Under the pieces are notes generated by a model. That model searched no databases and was not told the DNA's origin. It worked only from the letters and a program-made list of their open reading frames with translations. Of a DNA stretch of 61,111 bases, positions 9,038 to 19,854 are shown in pieces. The first letter of the stretch is position 1. Every line of letters begins with the position of its first letter. The position numbers and the translations under genes are program-made. Source of the DNA: Bartonella rattaustraliani AUST/NH4 (GTDB lineage: Bacteria > Pseudomonadota > Alphaproteobacteria > Rhizobiales > Rhizobiaceae). The stretch lies in the NCBI RefSeq assembly GCF_000312565.1, contig NZ_CALW02000050.1:1-61111 (forward strand). Direction: 5' to 3'.

Positions 9038-9723
9038 AGAGGAGTGAAACGCAGTTACCTTTAAACTTTTCTTATAATTCGGTTTTCCAATTTGATGATT
9101 TAGTGGTAACGGAAAGCAATCGTATGGCTTTTCAGCTTATCGATCATTGGCCAAATTGGGTTTTGCCTATTGCGGTTTTGATTGGGAAAGAAGGTGCTGG
9201 GAAAACATATTTTTCCAATGTATGGGCACAGAAAGCTGAAGCTGTAAAGCTTGATCGGAGTGAAATTGATCAGGCTATTCCTTTAACTTCTTCAGGAAAA
9301 TCATTCTTAATTGAAGATGTTGATGCGGGTGTAATCAGCGAAACAGGACTTTTTCATTTGATCAATAGTGTTAAGCAAGCAAATCTTTATGCACGACAAG
9401 CGACTTTGTTGATGACTGCACGTACATTACCTTCAGCGTGGCATTTAACGTTAAATGATTTAAAAAGTCGTCTTAATTCAGTTATGTTGGTTGCTATCAA
9501 TCAGCCAGATGATGCATTATTAACAGCTGTCGCTTTTAAACTTTTTTCTGATAGGCAGATTATCGTTCACCCAGATACTGTTTACTATCTCGTAAGCCGT
9601 TGTGAGCGTTCTTTGTTTGCGTTGAAACATATTATTGATTCTGTTGATCGTTTGGCATTACAAAGAAAAAGTAAGATAACACGTGCTGTCATTGCTGAAG
9701 TTCTTAAAACGCAAATTCAGTAA
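9034..9723 (+). CDS. hdaA: HdaA-type DnaA regulatory inactivator
   Basis: 229 residues, AAA+ fold without the DnaA DNA-binding domain. The N-terminal QLPLNF (about 7-12) matches the beta-clamp-binding motif of Hda proteins. The P-loop is GKEGAGKTYFSNVW (about 51-64), followed by an IEDVDAG Walker-B-like segment and the sensor region LNDLKSRLNSVMLV. With the replication clamp, Hda stimulates DnaA-ATP hydrolysis and blocks re-initiation. It is coupled to the permease gene by an ATGA overlap. In related genomes polyphosphate kinase commonly follows; here a gene-poor gap does. Confidence 0.88.
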   Translation: MKRSETQLPLNFSYNSVFQFDDLVVTESNRMAFQLIDHWPNWVLPIAVLIGKEGAGKTYFSNVWAQKAEAVKLDRSEIDQAIPLTSSGKSFLIEDVDAGVISETGLFHLINSVKQANLYARQATLLMTARTLPSAWHLTLNDLKSRLNSVMLVAINQPDDALLTAVAFKLFSDRQIIVHPDTVYYLVSRCERSLFALKHIIDSVDRLALQRKSKITRAVIAEVLKTQIQ

Positions 9724-10484
9724 ACATTTTTTTTAGGGGAAAGATTTCTACAAAAAGTATTTGTGTTTTATCGTCGTTTTAGTGTGTCAATAAAAACATT
9801 ATGATTTCGGTTTTCTGCTTTTTTACATATGTTGAGAGAAAAAAGAAGATATTTCTTTCTTTATCTTGGATATTCTCTCTTTAACTTATGTAAGCTGCTA
9901 AGAGCTTGTTCCAAAGCTTTTAAAGTTTTATTTGTATTTTTCCACAGCTTGTAAAATTGTATGATTTCCTTGAAAATAAGTTGAGAAAAACAGGTTCTTT
10001 TCATTTTTCTCATAAAGTTGTTACGATTTGAGAAGAATATTTGTTTTTTTTGTAGGAGAGAGTAGGATTTTACAACAAGAATCATTGAGAGAGTAAAGGT
10101 GTTGTTGATAGAATCAGATTCTTTATGAGGCGTATTGGATTCTCTATGAGCACCATGTGGAGGATGTTGGATCTTTGTTCTCTTGAGGATGTTTTGTAAT
10201 ATTAAGATCATTTTTTTGCTAAAATTGTTCTCTTTGGATGTTGTAGATGTTCTTAAGCTCTTCATGAAATAGGGTAAGAAGGTCTTTTGGGAGCTGTGAA
10301 TTATTTATTGATTGTTGAGTGGATTCCTGAAAGACTGTTTTTTATTTCTCTCAATCAATGAGATATTGAGCGGAAAAGTTTTTAAATTTATAAAGAAACA
10401 CAACAAAATTAAAAAAAATGTGTTTTTCTCTTGCACTTCTGTTGCGAAAATTTTAGGAAGTGTGCACCGAATAAATGTAAATGG
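9724..10484. other. Gene-poor spacer between hdaA and tRNA-Pro
   Basis: About 760 bases, very AT-rich. A 134-codon minus-strand open frame at 9861-10265 is Lys- and Asn-rich, resembles nothing I know, and has no clear ribosome-binding site, so I do not call it a gene. The space may be what remains after loss of genes next to hdaA. Confidence 0.4.
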
Positions 10485-10561
10485 CGGAGCGTAGCGCAGT
10501 CTGGTAGCGCACCTGATTTGGGATCAGGGGGTCGTAGGTTCGAATCCTATCGCTCCGACCA
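10485..10561 (+). tRNA. tRNA-Pro (anticodon TGG)
   Basis: 77 bases. The acceptor stem CGGAGCG pairs with CGCTCCG, followed by A and an encoded CCA. The anticodon loop TTTGGGA gives TGG. The T-arm has GGTTCGAATCC. All four arms fold normally. Confidence 0.97.
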
Positions 10562-10654
10562 TCTGTTTGGTGAAGTATGAAAGAATGGCCTAAAGCGGTT
10601 GCGTGTGGTGAGGAATTGTCATTCAAGTATTGTGTAATCTGAAGGAAAATAACT

Positions 10655-10960
10655 ATGATCGCGCGTATTTATAGTCCTGCGAAGACTGCTATGCAGGCAG
10701 GTAAGGGGAGAATTGGTTTTTGGATTTTGCAATATGAACTGAAACAGGCAAAAATGCTTGAGCCTCTTATGAGGTATACGGCGACATCTGATATGAAGAG
10801 CCAGGTAATGCTTCAGTTTAATAGTAAGGAGGAGGCAATTGTGTTTGCGCGCAAAGGTGGTATTCCTTATCGTGTAGAAGAGCCTCATAAGCCGATTCGG
10901 CGTGCTATTTCTTATTCTGATAATTTCCGTAGTGATAGGCAGCAGCCTTGGACACATTGA
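10655..10960 (+). CDS. NDUFS4-like complex I accessory subunit
   Basis: 101 residues. The protein starts MIARIYSPAKTAMQAGKG and has WILQYELKQAKMLEPLMRYTATSDM and a VMLQFNSKEEAIVFARKGG segment ending near PYRVEEP. This is the 'ETC complex I subunit conserved region' family, the bacterial counterpart of the mitochondrial 18-kDa subunit NDUFS4. In alphaproteobacteria and mitochondria it stabilises the NADH-oxidising arm. It lies between tRNA-Pro and tRNA-Arg, 1.8 kb upstream of nuoA on the same strand but not in the same transcription unit, since a minus-strand tRNA intervenes. Confidence 0.9.
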   Translation: MIARIYSPAKTAMQAGKGRIGFWILQYELKQAKMLEPLMRYTATSDMKSQVMLQFNSKEEAIVFARKGGIPYRVEEPHKPIRRAISYSDNFRSDRQQPWTH

Positions 10961-11003
10961 GTGAGTAGGGGTGTTATCTTGAATGAGAGAGTAAATAGAG
11001 TTT

Positions 11004-11080
<77 letters not shown>

Positions 11081-11173
11081 TTAAAGTTTTTATCGTGCCT
11101 AATTTTATGAGCTTGTTTATATTTTAAAAGCTTTGATCTAGGTGAATGAGGGTTTGTGGGTAGAGTTTTCGGC

Positions 11174-11332
11174 ATGCAATCTAGGAAGTGCGTTTTCTTC
11201 TTTTTGTCTATTCTTCTATCTCTTCTGATTTTTGGGAGCATATTGGTTGATTTTTCTACGAATCACTTTCTCTCATCATTTCTTCTACAGAGTAATTGTT
11301 GTCCCCGGAGTATTTTCCAAAAAGGACTTTAA
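11174..11332 (+). CDS. Possible small membrane peptide (hypothetical)
   Basis: 52 codons starting MQSRKCVFFFLSILLSLLIF: a basic N-terminus followed by one strongly hydrophobic segment, then a polar tail with two adjacent cysteines. It lacks a clear ribosome-binding site and I know no relatives. It could equally be a broken signal-peptide-bearing gene or a chance frame. Confidence 0.2.
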   Translation: MQSRKCVFFFLSILLSLLIFGSILVDFSTNHFLSSFLLQSNCCPRSIFQKGL

Positions 11333-11495
11333 AATCATACTATCTGTATATCAGCTGTAGGCTAGGGAGAGATATTACAGTTATTCATCTTAGCAGAACA
11401 AAAAATATTGAAAACATTACAAAATCAGCACATTTTTATGTGATTGAAAAAATAAACAGAAAATGAAGGCAGATAAAATGGCGACTTCATGAAAA

Positions 11496-11800
11496 GCAAC
11501 ATATTGATTTATAAAGATAATTTATTTTTATCTAGCTTGAATATTGTAAGATTCTCTTGTTTCAAATCTCTTTCTGTTGAGGCAATTTTTTTCCCTTGGC
11601 TTTACACTATCAGCGGAATTGGCGTAGGGATAAGAATTATAGAGAAAAGGAAGAAAAATGCCTCTCATGACAGCCTGCTTTCATGAAAGGGGTGTCGCGA
11701 TGTTATGAGCTCGTAAATATTATTGGGGCTGATAAAATGAGAGTGCCATCTTGTCCCTTTAAAACGTGAAGGTGGGTCGTGCTCAATAGACAATACGGAT
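11496..11800 (+). repeat. Dispersed repeat, copy B (integrase leader plus 5' end)
   Basis: Similar to 5559-5906 and, inverted, to 49033-49410. With copy A it shares ACATATTG.TTTA near the start, TTTCAAATCTCTTT.TGTTGA, TTTACACTATCAGCGG and TTTCATGAAAGGGGTGTCGC. Its leader is open for 65 codons (11489-11686), but the other copies do not keep this frame intact, so I do not treat it as a gene. Confidence 0.7.
11683..11800 (+). pseudogene. Tyrosine integrase gene, truncated 5' end (copy B)
   Basis: The ATG at 11683 opens MKGVSRCYELVNIIGADK, matching copy A (MKGLSQSHELVNIP). After a frame change the block HLVPLKREGGSC corresponds to the GLYHHKRKDGG segment of copy A. Beyond about 11800 the similarity to integrases is lost. 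It is the most eroded of the three stubs, and its identity rests mainly on the shared leader. Confidence 0.5.
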
Positions 11801-12113
11801 GCCACAGAGATGATCAGTACGTGTTAAGTTGCAAAGATGACATCTCCCCTTTTGTAAAGTGGACAACGGTCATTTTTCTCTTATTTTTATCGGTTTAGCT
11901 TGTATCATGGATAGGTTAGAGGGCATTTTCCACACTTTAAAAGGTGCATGACCAAGGGCTTGAGAATCAATTTTCTTTTAAAATATGCAGTCAAAATTTT
12001 TCTTATAGAGTGCTGTGTTTAGAAATTCCATTCCTACATCTATTATCTAGGTGTCCCGCACTCTTTAAAAAAGGCGAATAAAATGAATAAGTTATAAGGC
12101 ATAAAAAGTGAAA

Positions 12114-12189
12114 TGGTGGGCGATGAGAGACTCGAACTCCCGACATCCTCGGTGTAAACGAGGCGCTCTACCAGCTGAGCTAATCGCCC
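12114..12189 (-). tRNA. tRNA-Val (anticodon TAC)
   Basis: 76 bases on the minus strand. The acceptor stem GGGCGAT pairs with ATCGCCC, followed by A and an encoded CCA. The anticodon arm CCTCG-TTTACAC-CGAGG gives TAC. It is the only minus-strand tRNA of the four in this cluster. Confidence 0.96.
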
Positions 12190-12365
12190 GATATGATGAT
12201 CAGCAATTGAATAGGCACTCTTTAAGGAATTTTTTTTCCAAACGCAAGAATAAAGATAGTGTTTTATGATTTTTTTGAAAAAATGCATAAGCCTTCTTGA
12301 CATAAACGCATGAACCCCTTACACGACCGCTTATACCAATTAGTAAATTGGTTTGAAAGAGATGC

Positions 12366-12442
<77 letters not shown>

Positions 12443-12750
12443 TTTCAAATTTTCACATTTTTTTATTTTCAAGTATAAACATTTTATGTGTTAGGCATAT
12501 ATATTAAAATGTTGGTTTTGATATGTGTCTTGGAATGTAGTTTTTTCTTCTTATTTACGCGGTTTATGAGAATAGGGCTTGCGTCTTTTCTTACTCTACG
12601 TTACCTATGCCAATAGAAAGCATTGCTCTACATGCCCTTGAAGCAGTACGAGCGGAGTGGGCAAAGTAATTATTATAGTTTATCTGTTTATCTAAGAATT
12701 ATGGAGTGATGGCGTTAATTTACGTCGTTCCATTAAGGTGGAAAAAGATT
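12443..12750. other. Upstream region of the nuo operon
   Basis: About 310 bases between tRNA-Asp and nuoA, expected to hold the nuo promoter. I see no gene and no operator I can name. The nuoA frame is open upstream to 12706, but the better start is at 12751. Confidence 0.45.
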
Positions 12751-13116
12751 ATGTCTCATTTATTGAGCTCTTATTTGCCAGTTTTAATTTTTCTTGTTGT
12801 TTCGGCAGTTATTGCAGGGGTTCTTTTGATTATGCCTTACATTGTGGCGTATCGTTCCCCTGACCCTGAAAAGCTATCAGCCTATGAATGTGGCTTTAAT
12901 TCTTTTGATGATGCACGTATGAAATTTGATATTCGTTTCTATTTGGTGTCGATTTTGTTTATCATCTTTGATCTTGAAGTTGTTTTTCTTTTTCCTTGGG
13001 CAGTTTCATTTAGTGCAATAGGTATGTTCGGCTTTTGGTCAATGCTTGTATTTTTAGCACTTTTAACAATCGGGTTTATATATGAATGGAAAAAGGGAGC
13101 TCTTGAATGGGATTGA
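12751..13116 (+). CDS. nuoA: NADH-quinone oxidoreductase subunit A
   Basis: 121 residues, three membrane helices. NuoA is a membrane subunit of complex I near the quinone site. The loop segment [43 protein letters not shown] is the family signature, with the ECG cysteine and the conserved acidic FDLE. The start at 12751 ([10 protein letters not shown]) follows AAGGTGG. It is the first gene of a 14-gene operon that runs without interruption to nuoN; its end overlaps nuoB by ten bases. Confidence 0.95.
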   Translation: MSHLLSSYLPVLIFLVVSAVIAGVLLIMPYIVAYRSPDPEKLSAYECGFNSFDDARMKFDIRFYLVSILFIIFDLEVVFLFPWAVSFSAIGMFGFWSMLVFLALLTIGFIYEWKKGALEWD

Positions 13117-13688
13117 TATTGAACAATTCAACGATGACTTCTTCCAAACCGAAAGGGGTTATTGATCCCAATACAGGTGAGTTGATTGGTTCTAACGATA
13201 GTTTTTTTCGTGATATTAATGCTGAGCTATCGGATAAGGGCTTTTTAGTAACATCAGCTGAGTCTTTGATTACTTGGGCGCGTACTGGTTCTCTAATGTG
13301 GATGAGTTTTGGTTTGGCGTGTTGTGCTATCGAGATGATGCAGTGTTCAATGCCTCATTATGATAATGAGCGTTTTGGATATGCTCCACGTGCTTCACCC
13401 CGTCAATCAGATGTGATGGTCGTAGCGGGTACGCTCACAAATAAAATGGCACCTGCTTTGAGAAAAGTGTATGATCAAATGCCGGAACCACGTTATGTGA
13501 TTTCCATGGGATCATGTGCAAATGGTGGTGGATATTATCATTATTCTTATTCAGTTGTGCGTGGCTGTGATCGTATTGTGCCTGTAGATATTTATGTTCC
13601 AGGCTGCCCTCCTACGGCGGAAGCGTTGCTATACGGGATATTGCTGTTGCAGAAAAAAATCCGTCGAACTGGTTCTATAGAGCGATAG
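13107..13688 (+). CDS. nuoB: NADH-quinone oxidoreductase subunit B
   Basis: 193 residues. NuoB carries cluster N2, the last Fe-S cluster before quinone. The ligands are visible: the tandem cysteines in [10 protein letters not shown], the Cys in [12 protein letters not shown] and the Cys in [12 protein letters not shown]. The N-terminal 35 residues are a variable extension common in Rhizobiales. The start lies inside the end of nuoA, which indicates coupled translation. Confidence 0.96.
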   Translation: MGLILNNSTMTSSKPKGVIDPNTGELIGSNDSFFRDINAELSDKGFLVTSAESLITWARTGSLMWMSFGLACCAIEMMQCSMPHYDNERFGYAPRASPRQSDVMVVAGTLTNKMAPALRKVYDQMPEPRYVISMGSCANGGGYYHYSYSVVRGCDRIVPVDIYVPGCPPTAEALLYGILLLQKKIRRTGSIER

Positions 13689-13701
13689 GAGCATTGTTGT
13701 C

Positions 13702-14334
13702 ATGGTGGATGAGTCATTGGTTGAGCTTGCTACCTATTTAAAAAACAAGCTAGGAGATAAGCTTGAAGAGACTGTTCTTGCATTTGGTGAGCTAACTATT
13801 ATAGCGCGTCTTGATGCAATTACAGATGTTTTAATGTTTGTTCGTGATGATTCTCGCTGTCAGTTTATTAATATTACAGATATTAGTGGTGTTGATTATC
13901 CTTCTCGTGACAAACGTTTTGATGTTTCCTATCAATTATTATCTCCTCGCGAGAATTTGCGTTTGCGTGTGAAGGTACGTACTGATGAAAATACTCCCGT
14001 TGCTTCTGCTTGCTCGATTTATCCCGGAGCAGAGTGGTATGAGCGTGAGGCATACGATATGTATGGGATTTTGTTTTCTGGTCATCCGGATTTAAGGCGG
14101 ATTTTAACGGACTATGGATTTGAAGGGTATCCTTTACGTAAAGATTTTCCTATTACAGGATTTGTTGAGTGTCGTTATGATAATGAAGTAAAGAGAGTAG
14201 TTTACGAACCTGTGGTTTTGCGTCAAGAAATGCGCAGTTTCGACTTTATTTCTCCTTGGGAGGGTGGTCAATATGTTTTACCGTCTGATAAACAGCAGGT
14301 ATCAAAGAGCGATACTGGAACTGATAAAGCTTAA
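13702..14334 (+). CDS. nuoC: NADH-quinone oxidoreductase subunit C
   Basis: 210 residues, the 30-kDa subunit of the peripheral arm. It contains the diagnostic segment [20 protein letters not shown] followed by [17 protein letters not shown]. It is separate from nuoD, as in alphaproteobacteria and mitochondria, not fused as in enterobacteria. A 90-base gap without a gene precedes nuoD. Confidence 0.96.
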   Translation: MVDESLVELATYLKNKLGDKLEETVLAFGELTIIARLDAITDVLMFVRDDSRCQFINITDISGVDYPSRDKRFDVSYQLLSPRENLRLRVKVRTDENTPVASACSIYPGAEWYEREAYDMYGILFSGHPDLRRILTDYGFEGYPLRKDFPITGFVECRYDNEVKRVVYEPVVLRQEMRSFDFISPWEGGQYVLPSDKQQVSKSDTGTDKA

Positions 14335-14424
14335 CATGAGAATTTTAAAATAATTAAGTTTTTTAGTATGATAAGAGTTTTTGTTAACATTTGATATAAA
14401 GTTTTTTAAAGTAAGGGGTTTAGA

Positions 14425-15615
14425 GTGGCTGAGGTCAATGTTCGGAACTTTAATATCAATTTTGGACCACAGCATCCAGCAGCGCATGGAGTTTTGCGCA
14501 TGGTTTTGGAGCTGGACGGTGAAGTTGTTGAGCGTGTAGATCCACATATTGGGTTATTACATCGCGGTACCGAAAAGTTAATGGAAACAAAAACGTATCT
14601 TCAAGCTGGTCCCTATTTAGATCGTTTAGACTATGTTGCTCCTATGAATCAAGAGCATGCCTTTGTGCTTGCTATTGAAAAGCTATTAGGTGTTGAAGTT
14701 CCCAAGCGAGGACAGTTAATACGTGTTTTATTTTCTGAAATTGGGCGCATTCTGAATCATTTACTGAATGTTACAACACAGGCAATGGATGTTGGTGCTT
14801 TAACGCCACCGCTTTGGGGGTTTGAGCAACGTGAAAGACTGATGATTTTTTATGAGCGTGCGTGCGGTGCACGTCTTCATGCAAATTATTTTCGTCCAGG
14901 TGGTGTGCATCAAGACTTACCAGAGTCTTTAGTTGAGGATATTGGTGATTTTATTGATCCGTTTCTTGTTGCGCTTGGCAAATTGGATGCCCTTGTGACG
15001 CCAAACAGAATTTTTAAGCAACGTAATGCGGATATCGGTGTAGTCAGTATTGATGAAGCTTGGGCGCGTGGTTTTTCTGGTGTCATGATTCGTGGCGCGG
15101 GTGTGCCGTGGGATTTACGTAAAAGCCAACCTTATGAATGCTACGATGAAATGGAGTTTGATGTTCCTGTGGGTAAAAACAGTGATTGTTATGATCGTTA
15201 CCTTATTCGTATGGAAGAAATGCGTCAGTCAGCAAAAATTATGCGCCAATGTGTGGATCGTTTGCTTGGCAGTGAGAAAAATGGTCCGGTTTCAAGTTTG
15301 GATCGCAAAATTGTACCTCCAAAACGTGGCGAAATGAAAAGCTCAATGGAAGCGCTCATTCATCATTTTAAACTTTATACGGAAGGTTTTCATACGCCTC
15401 CTGGTGAGGTGTATGCTGCGGTAGAGGCGCCCAAAGGCGAGTTTGGTGTTTATCTTGTTTCCGATGGAACGAACAAGCCTTATCGTGTTAAGTTGCGTGC
15501 TCCTGGCTTTGCACATCTTCAAGCTATGGATTTTTTAACCAGAGGTCATATGCTAGCAGATGCAACAGCTATTTTGGGTTCTATTGATATTGTTTTTGGG
15601 GAGGTTGATCGCTAA
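14425..15615 (+). CDS. nuoD: NADH-quinone oxidoreductase subunit D
   Basis: 396 residues, the 49-kDa subunit that forms the quinone-binding pocket with Nuo[14 protein letters not shown] near the N-terminus and [15 protein letters not shown] are the hallmark motifs. The His of HPAAHG contacts quinone in structures of the family. The start is a GTG at 14425 after AAGGGG. The last base of the stop codon is the first base of the nuoE start (overlap at 15615). Confidence 0.96.
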   Translation: MAEVNVRNFNINFGPQHPAAHGVLRMVLELDGEVVERVDPHIGLLHRGTEKLMETKTYLQAGPYLDRLDYVAPMNQEHAFVLAIEKLLGVEVPKRGQLIRVLFSEIGRILNHLLNVTTQAMDVGALTPPLWGFEQRERLMIFYERACGARLHANYFRPGGVHQDLPESLVEDIGDFIDPFLVALGKLDALVTPNRIFKQRNADIGVVSIDEAWARGFSGVMIRGAGVPWDLRKSQPYECYDEMEFDVPVGKNSDCYDRYLIRMEEMRQSAKIMRQCVDRLLGSEKNGPVSSLDRKIVPPKRGEMKSSMEALIHHFKLYTEGFHTPPGEVYAAVEAPKGEFGVYLVSDGTNKPYRVKLRAPGFAHLQAMDFLTRGHMLADATAILGSIDIVFGEVDR

Positions 15616-16274
15616 TGTCCGTACGCCGTCTTGCAGATGATATTTATCAGCCAGCAGAATTTTCTTTTACCAAAGAAAATCAGATATGGGTACAAAATAC
15701 CATAGAAAAATATCCTGTGGGGCGTGAGCAGTCCGCTGTAATTCCATTATTGATGCGTGCTCAAGAACAGGATGGTTGGGTGACGCGTGCTGCAATTGAG
15801 CATGTTGCCCAGATTCTTTCTATGGCATATATTCGTGTTCTAGAGGTTGCGACTTTTTATACGCAGTTTCAACTCAAGCCTGTTGGAACAAAGGCACATA
15901 TCCAAGTGTGTGGTACAACCCCTTGTATGCTGCGTGGATCTGATGATTTAATTAAAGTTTGCCAGAAAAAAATTCATCATGAGCCTTTTGTTACAAACTC
16001 AGATGGAACATTATCATGGGAAGAAGTGGAGTGCCTTGGCGCTTGTGTCAATGCGCCTATGGTTATGATTTTTAAAGATACTTATGAAGATCTTACCGCT
16101 GAGCGTCTAGAAGAAATTATTAATGCGTTTGAGTCCGGTAAAGGCTCTGAGATAGCCGTTGGTCCGCAAAATAGCCGTAAATCATCGGAGCCGATTAGTG
16201 GTTTAACTTCTCTTATTGATGAAAAAGCCATAAAGACGTGCAAATCTTCGAAGAAAAAGGATAATGATGGATAA
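15615..16274 (+). CDS. nuoE: NADH-quinone oxidoreductase subunit E
   Basis: 219 residues, the 24-kDa subunit with a thioredoxin-like fold and a [2Fe-2S] cluster (N1a). The ligand pairs are CGTTPC (about 101-106) and CLGAC (about 141-145). A Lys- and Ser-rich C-terminal tail of about 50 residues, also seen in Rhizobiales homologues, follows the domain and is probably disordered. It starts within the nuoD stop codon. Confidence 0.96.
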   Translation: MSVRRLADDIYQPAEFSFTKENQIWVQNTIEKYPVGREQSAVIPLLMRAQEQDGWVTRAAIEHVAQILSMAYIRVLEVATFYTQFQLKPVGTKAHIQVCGTTPCMLRGSDDLIKVCQKKIHHEPFVTNSDGTLSWEEVECLGACVNAPMVMIFKDTYEDLTAERLEEIINAFESGKGSEIAVGPQNSRKSSEPISGLTSLIDEKAIKTCKSSKKKDNDG

Positions 16275-16389
16275 TAAATATTTTATTATTTAATCCATTG
16301 GGATGTTCTTTAATGAAGAGTTAAAATTTTTAAAATTGCATTTGAGGAAAAGCTAAGAATGCTATGGATAATAGAAAAAAAGGTGGGGT

Positions 16390-17697
16390 ATGCTGGCTGA
16401 TAAAGATCGCATTTTCACCAATATTTATGGTTTGAAAGATAAATCATTAAAAGCTGCAATGTCGCGTGGACATTGGGAGGGTATTAAAACCCTTATCGAA
16501 AAAGGTCGAGACTGGATTATTGATGAGGTGAAGGCATCGGGTTTACGTGGTCGTGGTGGAGCTGGTTTTCCTACCGGAATGAAGTGGTCCTTTATGCCTA
16601 AACAAAGTGATGGTCGTCCTCATTATTTGGTTGTAAATGCTGATGAGTCAGAGCCAGGAACATGTAAAGACCGTGATATTTTACGACATGATCCTCATAC
16701 TTTGATTGAAGGGTGTGTCATTGCTACTTTTACCATGGGGGCAAATATCGCTTTTATCTATATTCGTGGTGAATATATTCGAGAACGTGAAGCACTTCAG
16801 GCTGCAGTTGATGAATGTTATGAAGCAGGTTTACTTGGTAAAAAAACAAAATATGGGCATGCGTGTGATATTATTATTCACCATGGTGCGGGTGCTTATA
16901 TTTGTGGTGAGGAAACAGCTCTTCTTGAAAGTCTTGAAGGTAAAAAAGGGCAGCCTCGGCTTAAACCACCATTTCCTGCTAATATGGGGGTCTATGGCTG
17001 TCCAACTACAGTAAATAATGTCGAATCTATCGCTGTTGTTCCAACAATTTTGCGTCGTGGTGCTTCATGGTTTTCATCAATTGGGCGTGCGAATAATGTT
17101 GGAACAAAATTATTTATGGTTTCTGGGCATGTGAATGCACCTTGTACATTTGAAGAGGCGCTCGGTGTTTCCTTCCGTGAATTAATTGAAAAACATACAG
17201 GTGGTATTCGTGGTGGGTGGAATAATTTGTTGGCGGTTATTCCAGGTGGGGCTTCTTGTCCGGTAGTTCGTGGAGAGGATATGATTGATGCGATCATGGA
17301 TTTTGATGGGATGCGAGATATTGGGTCTTCTTTTGGTACGGGCGGTGTGATTGTTATGGATAAATCGACTGATATCATTAAGGCAATTTGGCGGATATCG
17401 GCTTTTTTTAAGCATGAGAGTTGTGGTCAATGTACGCCATGTCGTGAAGGGACGGGGTGGATGATGCGTCTTCTAGAACGTATGGTTGAAGGAAGAGCGC
17501 AAAAACGTGAAATTGATCTTTTGTTTGAAGTTTCTCAACAGGTTGAAGGGCACACTATCTGTGCACTTGGTGATGCTGCAGCGTGGCCTGTACAGGGGTT
17601 GATACGTAATTTTCGTCCAGAAATTGAGCGTAGAATTGATGATTATACGCGAAATGCCGTTCAAAGAAAAAATATTGTTTTGGAAGCAGTTGGATAG
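16390..17697 (+). CDS. nuoF: NADH-quinone oxidoreductase subunit F
   Basis: 435 residues, the 51-kDa subunit that oxidises [21 protein letters not shown] is the glycine-rich nucleotide site, and [21 protein letters not shown] continues the FMN/NADH fold. The [4Fe-4S] cluster N3 is bound by [12 protein letters not shown] plus the Cys of HTICALGD. The start at 16390 follows AGGTGGGG. About 115 non-coding bases separate it from nuoE. Confidence 0.97.
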   Translation: MLADKDRIFTNIYGLKDKSLKAAMSRGHWEGIKTLIEKGRDWIIDEVKASGLRGRGGAGFPTGMKWSFMPKQSDGRPHYLVVNADESEPGTCKDRDILRHDPHTLIEGCVIATFTMGANIAFIYIRGEYIREREALQAAVDECYEAGLLGKKTKYGHACDIIIHHGAGAYICGEETALLESLEGKKGQPRLKPPFPANMGVYGCPTTVNNVESIAVVPTILRRGASWFSSIGRANNVGTKLFMVSGHVNAPCTFEEALGVSFRELIEKHTGGIRGGWNNLLAVIPGGASCPVVRGEDMIDAIMDFDGMRDIGSSFGTGGVIVMDKSTDIIKAIWRISAFFKHESCGQCTPCREGTGWMMRLLERMVEGRAQKREIDLLFEVSQQVEGHTICALGDAAAWPVQGLIRNFRPEIERRIDDYTRNAVQRKNIVLEAVG

Positions 17698-17762
17698 AGG
17701 ATTTTGTTTTAAGAGTAACAGAATGCAAGTTTTAAGTGGATTATCCACAGGCTGGATGGGTG

Positions 17763-19832
17763 ATGATAAATATCAAAGTTGATGGTAAAGAGATTGAAGT
17801 TCCTGATTACTACACGTTGCTTCAGGCAGCTGAAGCGGCGGGTGTTGAAGTGCCACGTTTTTGTTTTCATGAATCCTTATCAATTGCTGGAAATTGTCGT
17901 ATGTGCTTGGTTGAGGTCAAGGGAGGTCCTCCTAAACCTCAGGCCTCTTGTGCTATGGGTGTTCGTGATTTACGAGCAGGACCTAATGGAGAGATGCCTG
18001 AAATTTTTACCAATACGCCGATGGTTAAAAAAGCCCGTGAAGGCGTTATGGAGTTTCTTCTCATCAATCATCCTTTGGATTGTCCTGTGTGTGATCAGGG
18101 AGGGGAATGCGATCTTCAAGACCAGGCGATGCTTTATGGGCGTGATTGTTCTCGTTATACAGAAAACAAACGCGCTGTCGAAGATAAGTACATCGGGCCA
18201 CTTGTGAAAACTGTTATGACACGGTGTATTCATTGTACGCGTTGTGTCCGTTTTACGACAGAAGTAGCAGGTATTTCCGAGCTTGGGTTGATAGGTCGTG
18301 GTGAAGATGCTGAGATTACGACATATCTTGAAAAAGCAATGACATCTGAATTGCAGGGAAATGTTATTGATCTTTGTCCAGTGGGGGCTTTAACGTCAAA
18401 GCCTTATGCATTTCATGCACGTCCATGGGAGTTGGTTAAAACGGAATCAATTGATGTTATGGATGCGCTGGGGTGTGCTATTCGCATTGATAGCCGCGGT
18501 CGTGAAGTGATGCGAATTATGCCACGTACGAATGAAGACGTAAATGAAGAATGGATTTCTGATAAGACGCGTTTTATATGGGATGGTTTACGGACACAAA
18601 GACTTGATAGAGCATATGTGCGCAAAGATGGAAAGCTTCAACCTGTAAGTTGGATAGAGGCTTTTGCAAAAATTAAAATGGTGGTTTCTAAAGCCTCGCC
18701 AGAAAAAATTGGAGCAATCGCAGGAGATCTTGCATCCATTGAAGAAATGTATGCATTGAAAAAACTACTAATTTCGTTGGGTTCAAAGATTTTTGACTGT
18801 CGTCAAAGAGGAATGGCTTTATCTCCTGATTTAGGGCGTGCAAGTTATATTTTTAACCCGACAATTGCAGGTATTGAACAGGCTGATGCATTGCTTATTG
18901 TTGGGTCTAATCCGCGCCATGAAGCTGCTGTTTTAAATGCGCGTATTTTAAAACGCCAAAGGATGGGAGCTTTTCCAATTGCATTAATTGGAGAAGAGGT
19001 CGATTTACGTTATCCTTATTCTTATCTCGGAGAAGGCACTGACGCATTGAGTGCACTTATTCGGGGGGAGGATGCATTTTTAGAGGTGTTAAAAGAAGCT
19101 AAAAGACCTCTTATTCTTATTGGAGAAGGGGCTCTTTCAGGAAAAGAAGGGTTATCTGTTTTAAAAAATCTGGCAAAATTAGCGGATAGTATTGGAGCTC
19201 TTAGTGAAGAATGGAACGGATTTGGTGTTCTTCACAATGCGGCATCGATTGTTGGAGGGCTAGATGTTGGCTTTATTTCTGAGCTTGGGGTTGCAAATAT
19301 TCTCAAAACCTGTGAAATCTTATTCCTGCTTGGTGCTGATGAAATAGAATTAGCCAATAAAAAGGCTTTTACAATTTATATTGGTAGCCATGGGGATAAT
19401 GGTGCACATGCTGCTGATGTTATTTTACCAGCATCAGCTTATACTGAAAAATCAGGACTTTATGTCAATACAGAGGGGCGTGTTCAAATGACAAATAGGG
19501 CTGGTTTTGCTCCGGGTGAAGCAAAAGAAGATTGGGCTATTTTGCGTGCTTTATCCGACGTTTTGGGAAAAAAACTCCCTTTTGATTCTCTTTTTCAATT
19601 GAGACAGAGCTTGTTTAATGATTATCCACATCTTTGTGCTATTGATGATGTGGTGCCTTCAGATATAGCTGATCTTAAGGCACTTGGTTCACAAACGGTT
19701 AATTTGGAGCGGCAAACATTTCCCTCTATAGTGAAGGATTTTTATTTAACCAATCCGATAGCGCGTGCTTCTGCAGTGATGGCTGAATGTTCATCTCTTG
19801 CAAAAAGCCGTGTCACGCAGGCTGTAGAGTAA
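17763..19832 (+). CDS. nuoG: NADH-quinone oxidoreductase subunit G
   Basis: 689 residues from the start at 17763 ([20 protein letters not shown]), preferred because GGATGGG stands just upstream; a GTG at 17736 would add nine residues. The order is an N-terminal [2Fe-2S] ferredoxin domain ([16 protein letters not shown]), a His-Cys3 site ([19 protein letters not shown]), a [4Fe-4S] site ([13 protein letters not shown]), then a long molybdopterin-oxidoreductase-like domain without cofactor, typical of complex I. It passes electrons from NuoF towards NuoI. Confidence 0.96.
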   Translation: MINIKVDGKEIEVPDYYTLLQAAEAAGVEVPRFCFHESLSIAGNCRMCLVEVKGGPPKPQASCAMGVRDLRAGPNGEMPEIFTNTPMVKKAREGVMEFLLINHPLDCPVCDQGGECDLQDQAMLYGRDCSRYTENKRAVEDKYIGPLVKTVMTRCIHCTRCVRFTTEVAGISELGLIGRGEDAEITTYLEKAMTSELQGNVIDLCPVGALTSKPYAFHARPWELVKTESIDVMDALGCAIRIDSRGREVMRIMPRTNEDVNEEWISDKTRFIWDGLRTQRLDRAYVRKDGKLQPVSWIEAFAKIKMVVSKASPEKIGAIAGDLASIEEMYALKKLLISLGSKIFDCRQRGMALSPDLGRASYIFNPTIAGIEQADALLIVGSNPRHEAAVLNARILKRQRMGAFPIALIGEEVDLRYPYSYLGEGTDALSALIRGEDAFLEVLKEAKRPLILIGEGALSGKEGLSVLKNLAKLADSIGALSEEWNGFGVLHNAASIVGGLDVGFISELGVANILKTCEILFLLGADEIELANKKAFTIYIGSHGDNGAHAADVILPASAYTEKSGLYVNTEGRVQMTNRAGFAPGEAKEDWAILRALSDVLGKKLPFDSLFQLRQSLFNDYPHLCAIDDVVPSDIADLKALGSQTVNLERQTFPSIVKDFYLTNPIARASAVMAECSSLAKSRVTQAVE

Positions 19833-19854
19833 GGGCAGAGGAAAAGGAAGAATT

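Larger units (their letters stand above)
11081..12113. other. Spacer between tRNA-Arg and tRNA-Val with mobile-element relics
   Basis: About 1 kb with no convincing intact gene. It holds a possible 52-codon membrane peptide (11174-11332) and the second integrase stub (11496-11800). The rest, from about 11810 to 12110, shows no structure I can interpret. Confidence 0.5.

Noticed and set aside
9861-10265. 134-codon minus-strand open frame
   Set aside because: Low-complexity Lys/Asn-rich content, no good ribosome-binding site and no family resemblance; likely a chance frame in AT-rich DNA.
11489-11686. 65-codon frame inside repeat copy B
   Set aside because: Its counterpart in copy C (49185-49406, minus) has a different, diverged peptide and in copy A it is broken; the conserved unit looks like non-coding leader DNA of an integrase gene.
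12043-12303. Minus-strand open frame with RLAQLVERLVYTEDVGSSSL
   Set aside because: It is the translation of the tRNA-Val gene itself (12114-12189), another classical artefact.
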